Origin: Sphingomonadaceae bacterium
Lineage (GTDB): Bacteria > Pseudomonadota > Alphaproteobacteria > Sphingomonadales > Sphingomonadaceae
Length of the DNA: 6,409 bases
Reading direction: 5' to 3'
Assembly: GCA_014380205.1 (NCBI GenBank)
Contig: JACMKH010000387.1
Location: 1-6,409 of the forward strand
Made by a program: the position numbers and the translations under genes. The notes beneath the pieces are model-generated. The model saw only the letters and a list, made by a program, of their open reading frames with translations. It was not told where the DNA came from and did not search any database. Below are positions 5,174 to 6,409 of the stretch, piece after piece (position 1 is the stretch's first letter; the number at the start of each line of letters is the position of its first letter).

Positions 5174-6409
5174 GAGTACGCATCTCGGACGATACTGTCG
5201 CGCTTGCGTGCGGTGCCGATGACGTTGCGGCCGCGTTCTTACGCGCTGGAGCAGACGTTGAGCGCGTATCGAGTTGGGGAATGCACTGGCTCGAACCTCT
5301 GGTCGAAGTGGATGGTGTCGGATTCGGCCCAGTTGAGCCGGATCAGGTTGCAGCGATCCTCAATGGGAGCTCTGAAAATATCGGGATGATCCGGGATCAC
5401 CCCTTCATCGCAAGGCAGACCCGTCTGACTTTCGCTCGCGCTGGCAAGACCCGGTCTCTGAGCTTGGACGACTATGCTGCAACCGATGGCTGGAAGGGGC
5501 TGGAAAAGGCACGGGAACTGGGCCCTGCAGGAATTGTCGACGTCGTTACTCAATCCGGGCTGCGGGGGCGAGGGGGCGCAGGCTTTCCCGCAGGCATCAA
5601 GTGGAAGACGGTCGCGGGAGCTGAAGGCGACCGCAAATACATCGTCTGCAACGCTGACGAGGGCGATAGCGGTACATTCGCCGATCGAATGGTGATGGAA
5701 GGAGATCCCTACATGCTGATCGAAGGCATGGCGATCGCAGGGCTTGCCGTCGGCGCGTGCAAGGGTTTCAACTACATCCGTTCCGAATATCCCCATGCCA
5801 TCGCCAAGATGGAAGCCGCTGTCATGACGTCAGCCCACATCGTCGCGCCATTCGAGCTGGAAGTGCGTACCGGGGCAGGGGCTTATGTTTGCGGGGAGGA
5901 AACCTCTTTGCTGAACAGCCTTGAAGGCAAGCGGGGGGAGGTCCGGGCAAAGCCGCCGCTGCCCGCCCACAAGGGCCTGTTCGGTCGCCCCACAGCTATC
6001 AACAACGTACTGACGCTGGCAGCGGTTCCATGGATTTTAGCCAGCGGCGCGGAGGCTTATGCTGCCTTTGGGATGGGGCACTCAAAAGGCACGATGCCGA
6101 TCCAAATTGCGGGTAATGTCAAGCATGGAGGGCTGTTTGAAACCGCATTCGGTGTCACCTTGGGTGAGCTTGTCAACGATATCGGTGGCGGCTGCGCGTC
6201 GGGCCGTCCGGTTCGTGCGGTGCAGGTCGGCGGTCCCTTGGGTGCATATCATCCCCCCAGTCATTTCGGACTTCCGTTCGATTATGAGGCCTTCACCGAA
6301 GCCAACGGCTTGATCGGGCATGGTGGCCTTGTTGTGTTCGACGACACCGTGAACATGGCCAAGCAGGCCCGCTTCGCGATGGAGTTCTGCGCAATCGAGA
6401 GTTGCGGCA
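5170..6409 (+). CDS. fdsB: NAD-dependent formate dehydrogenase beta subunit (NuoF-like flavoprotein), 3' end outside window
   Basis: This is the FMN- and NAD-binding subunit of the FdsGBA(CD) formate dehydrogenase, which passes electrons from the iron-sulphur chain to NAD+. The frame is open for 413 codons to the window edge; the family is about 500-520 residues, so roughly 100 are missing. Residues 1-110 form the N-terminal region typical of FdsB (MHWLEPLVEV, 38-47). The NAD/FMN motifs follow: GRGGAGFPAGIKW (133-145), CNADEGDSGTFADRM (160-174) and GAGAYVCGEETSL (235-247). The GDSGTFADR form points to formate dehydrogenase rather than complex I NuoF. The sequence ends at ESCG, where C412 is the expected first ligand of the [4Fe-4S] cluster. 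The ATG overlaps the fdsG stop by 4 bp (ATGA) and TGAGG (5158-5162) lies 7 nt upstream, so translation is probably coupled. Codons end in A/T far more often than in genes left of 5066. The usual operon continues with fdsA, fdsC and fdsD. Confidence 0.93.
   Translation, partial: MRVRISDDTVALACGADDVAAAFLRAGADVERVSSWGMHWLEPLVEVDGVGFGPVEPDQVAAILNGSSENIGMIRDHPFIARQTRLTFARAGKTRSLSLDDYAATDGWKGLEKARELGPAGIVDVVTQSGLRGRGGAGFPAGIKWKTVAGAEGDRKYIVCNADEGDSGTFADRMVMEGDPYMLIEGMAIAGLAVGACKGFNYIRSEYPHAIAKMEAAVMTSAHIVAPFELEVRTGAGAYVCGEETSLLNSLEGKRGEVRAKPPLPAHKGLFGRPTAINNVLTLAAVPWILASGAEAYAAFGMGHSKGTMPIQIAGNVKHGGLFETAFGVTLGELVNDIGGGCASGRPVRAVQVGGPLGAYHPPSHFGLPFDYEAFTEANGLIGHGGLVVFDDTVNMAKQARFAMEFCAIESCG

Noticed and set aside
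5204..5796. Several short open frames (5204-5389 +, 5474-5695 +, 5239-5796 -) suggesting fdsB might be broken
   Set aside because: The frame starting at 5170 is continuous to the window end with all FdsB motifs in order, so there is no frameshift; the short frames are overlapped shadows.
1..6409. CRISPR array, tRNA/rRNA gene, insertion sequence or toxin-antitoxin pair
   Set aside because: Reading the sequence on both strands showed no regularly spaced direct repeats, no tRNA-like cloverleaf, no transposase motif and no small gene pair outside the named genes.

Overview
The window looks like chromosomal DNA of a sphingomonad-type alphaproteobacterium (Sphingomonas, Sphingopyxis or Novosphingobium and relatives). 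Three things suggest this. Most of it is very GC-rich, with about 90% G/C at third codon positions in the genes checked. It carries the palindromic repeat built on CTGAGCCTGTCGAAGGG, which is abundant in sphingomonad genomes. The gene types (MFS exporter/importer, DUF3237, SDR, PQQ-dependent alcohol dehydrogenase) are typical of their catabolic islands. The genus cannot be fixed from this sequence alone.

Layout: (1) 1-990, the 3' part of an MFS transporter gene on the + strand, cut by the left edge. (2) 987-1445, a DUF3237-family gene on the - strand, meeting the transporter gene tail to tail with a 4-bp overlap. (3) 1446-1540, a short divergent regulatory region with a perfect TAACA-GT-TGTTA inverted repeat. 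(4) 1541-2458, a classical short-chain dehydrogenase/reductase. (5) 2455-4728, a lipoprotein-type quinohaemoprotein (PQQ plus cytochrome c) alcohol dehydrogenase. Its annotated start overlaps the SDR stop (GTGA), and its N-terminal codons run through a 62-bp sphingomonad palindrome. (6) 4751-5173 fdsG and 5170-6409 fdsB (cut by the right edge), the first two genes of an NAD-dependent molybdenum formate dehydrogenase operon, overlapping by ATGA.

A plausible joint role is oxidation of an alcohol-bearing substrate. The PQQ enzyme would feed electrons to the periplasmic respiratory chain, the SDR would carry out a cytoplasmic NAD(P)-linked carbonyl/hydroxyl step, and the transporter would move substrate or product. 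The formate dehydrogenase would turn formate into CO2 and NADH. Functional coupling of the PQQ enzyme and the formate dehydrogenase is inference from adjacency only, and a possible promoter in front of fdsG argues that the fds operon may be a separate unit.

The most unusual signal is an abrupt change in codon usage inside fdsG, near position 5066. Upstream about 8% of codons end in A or T; from there on nearly half do, and this continues through fdsB. That is a candidate recombination junction, or possibly an assembly join. Apart from DUF3237, whose biochemical role is unknown, all genes belong to recognised families. I found no clear previously undescribed system, CRISPR array, RNA gene or mobile-element gene.
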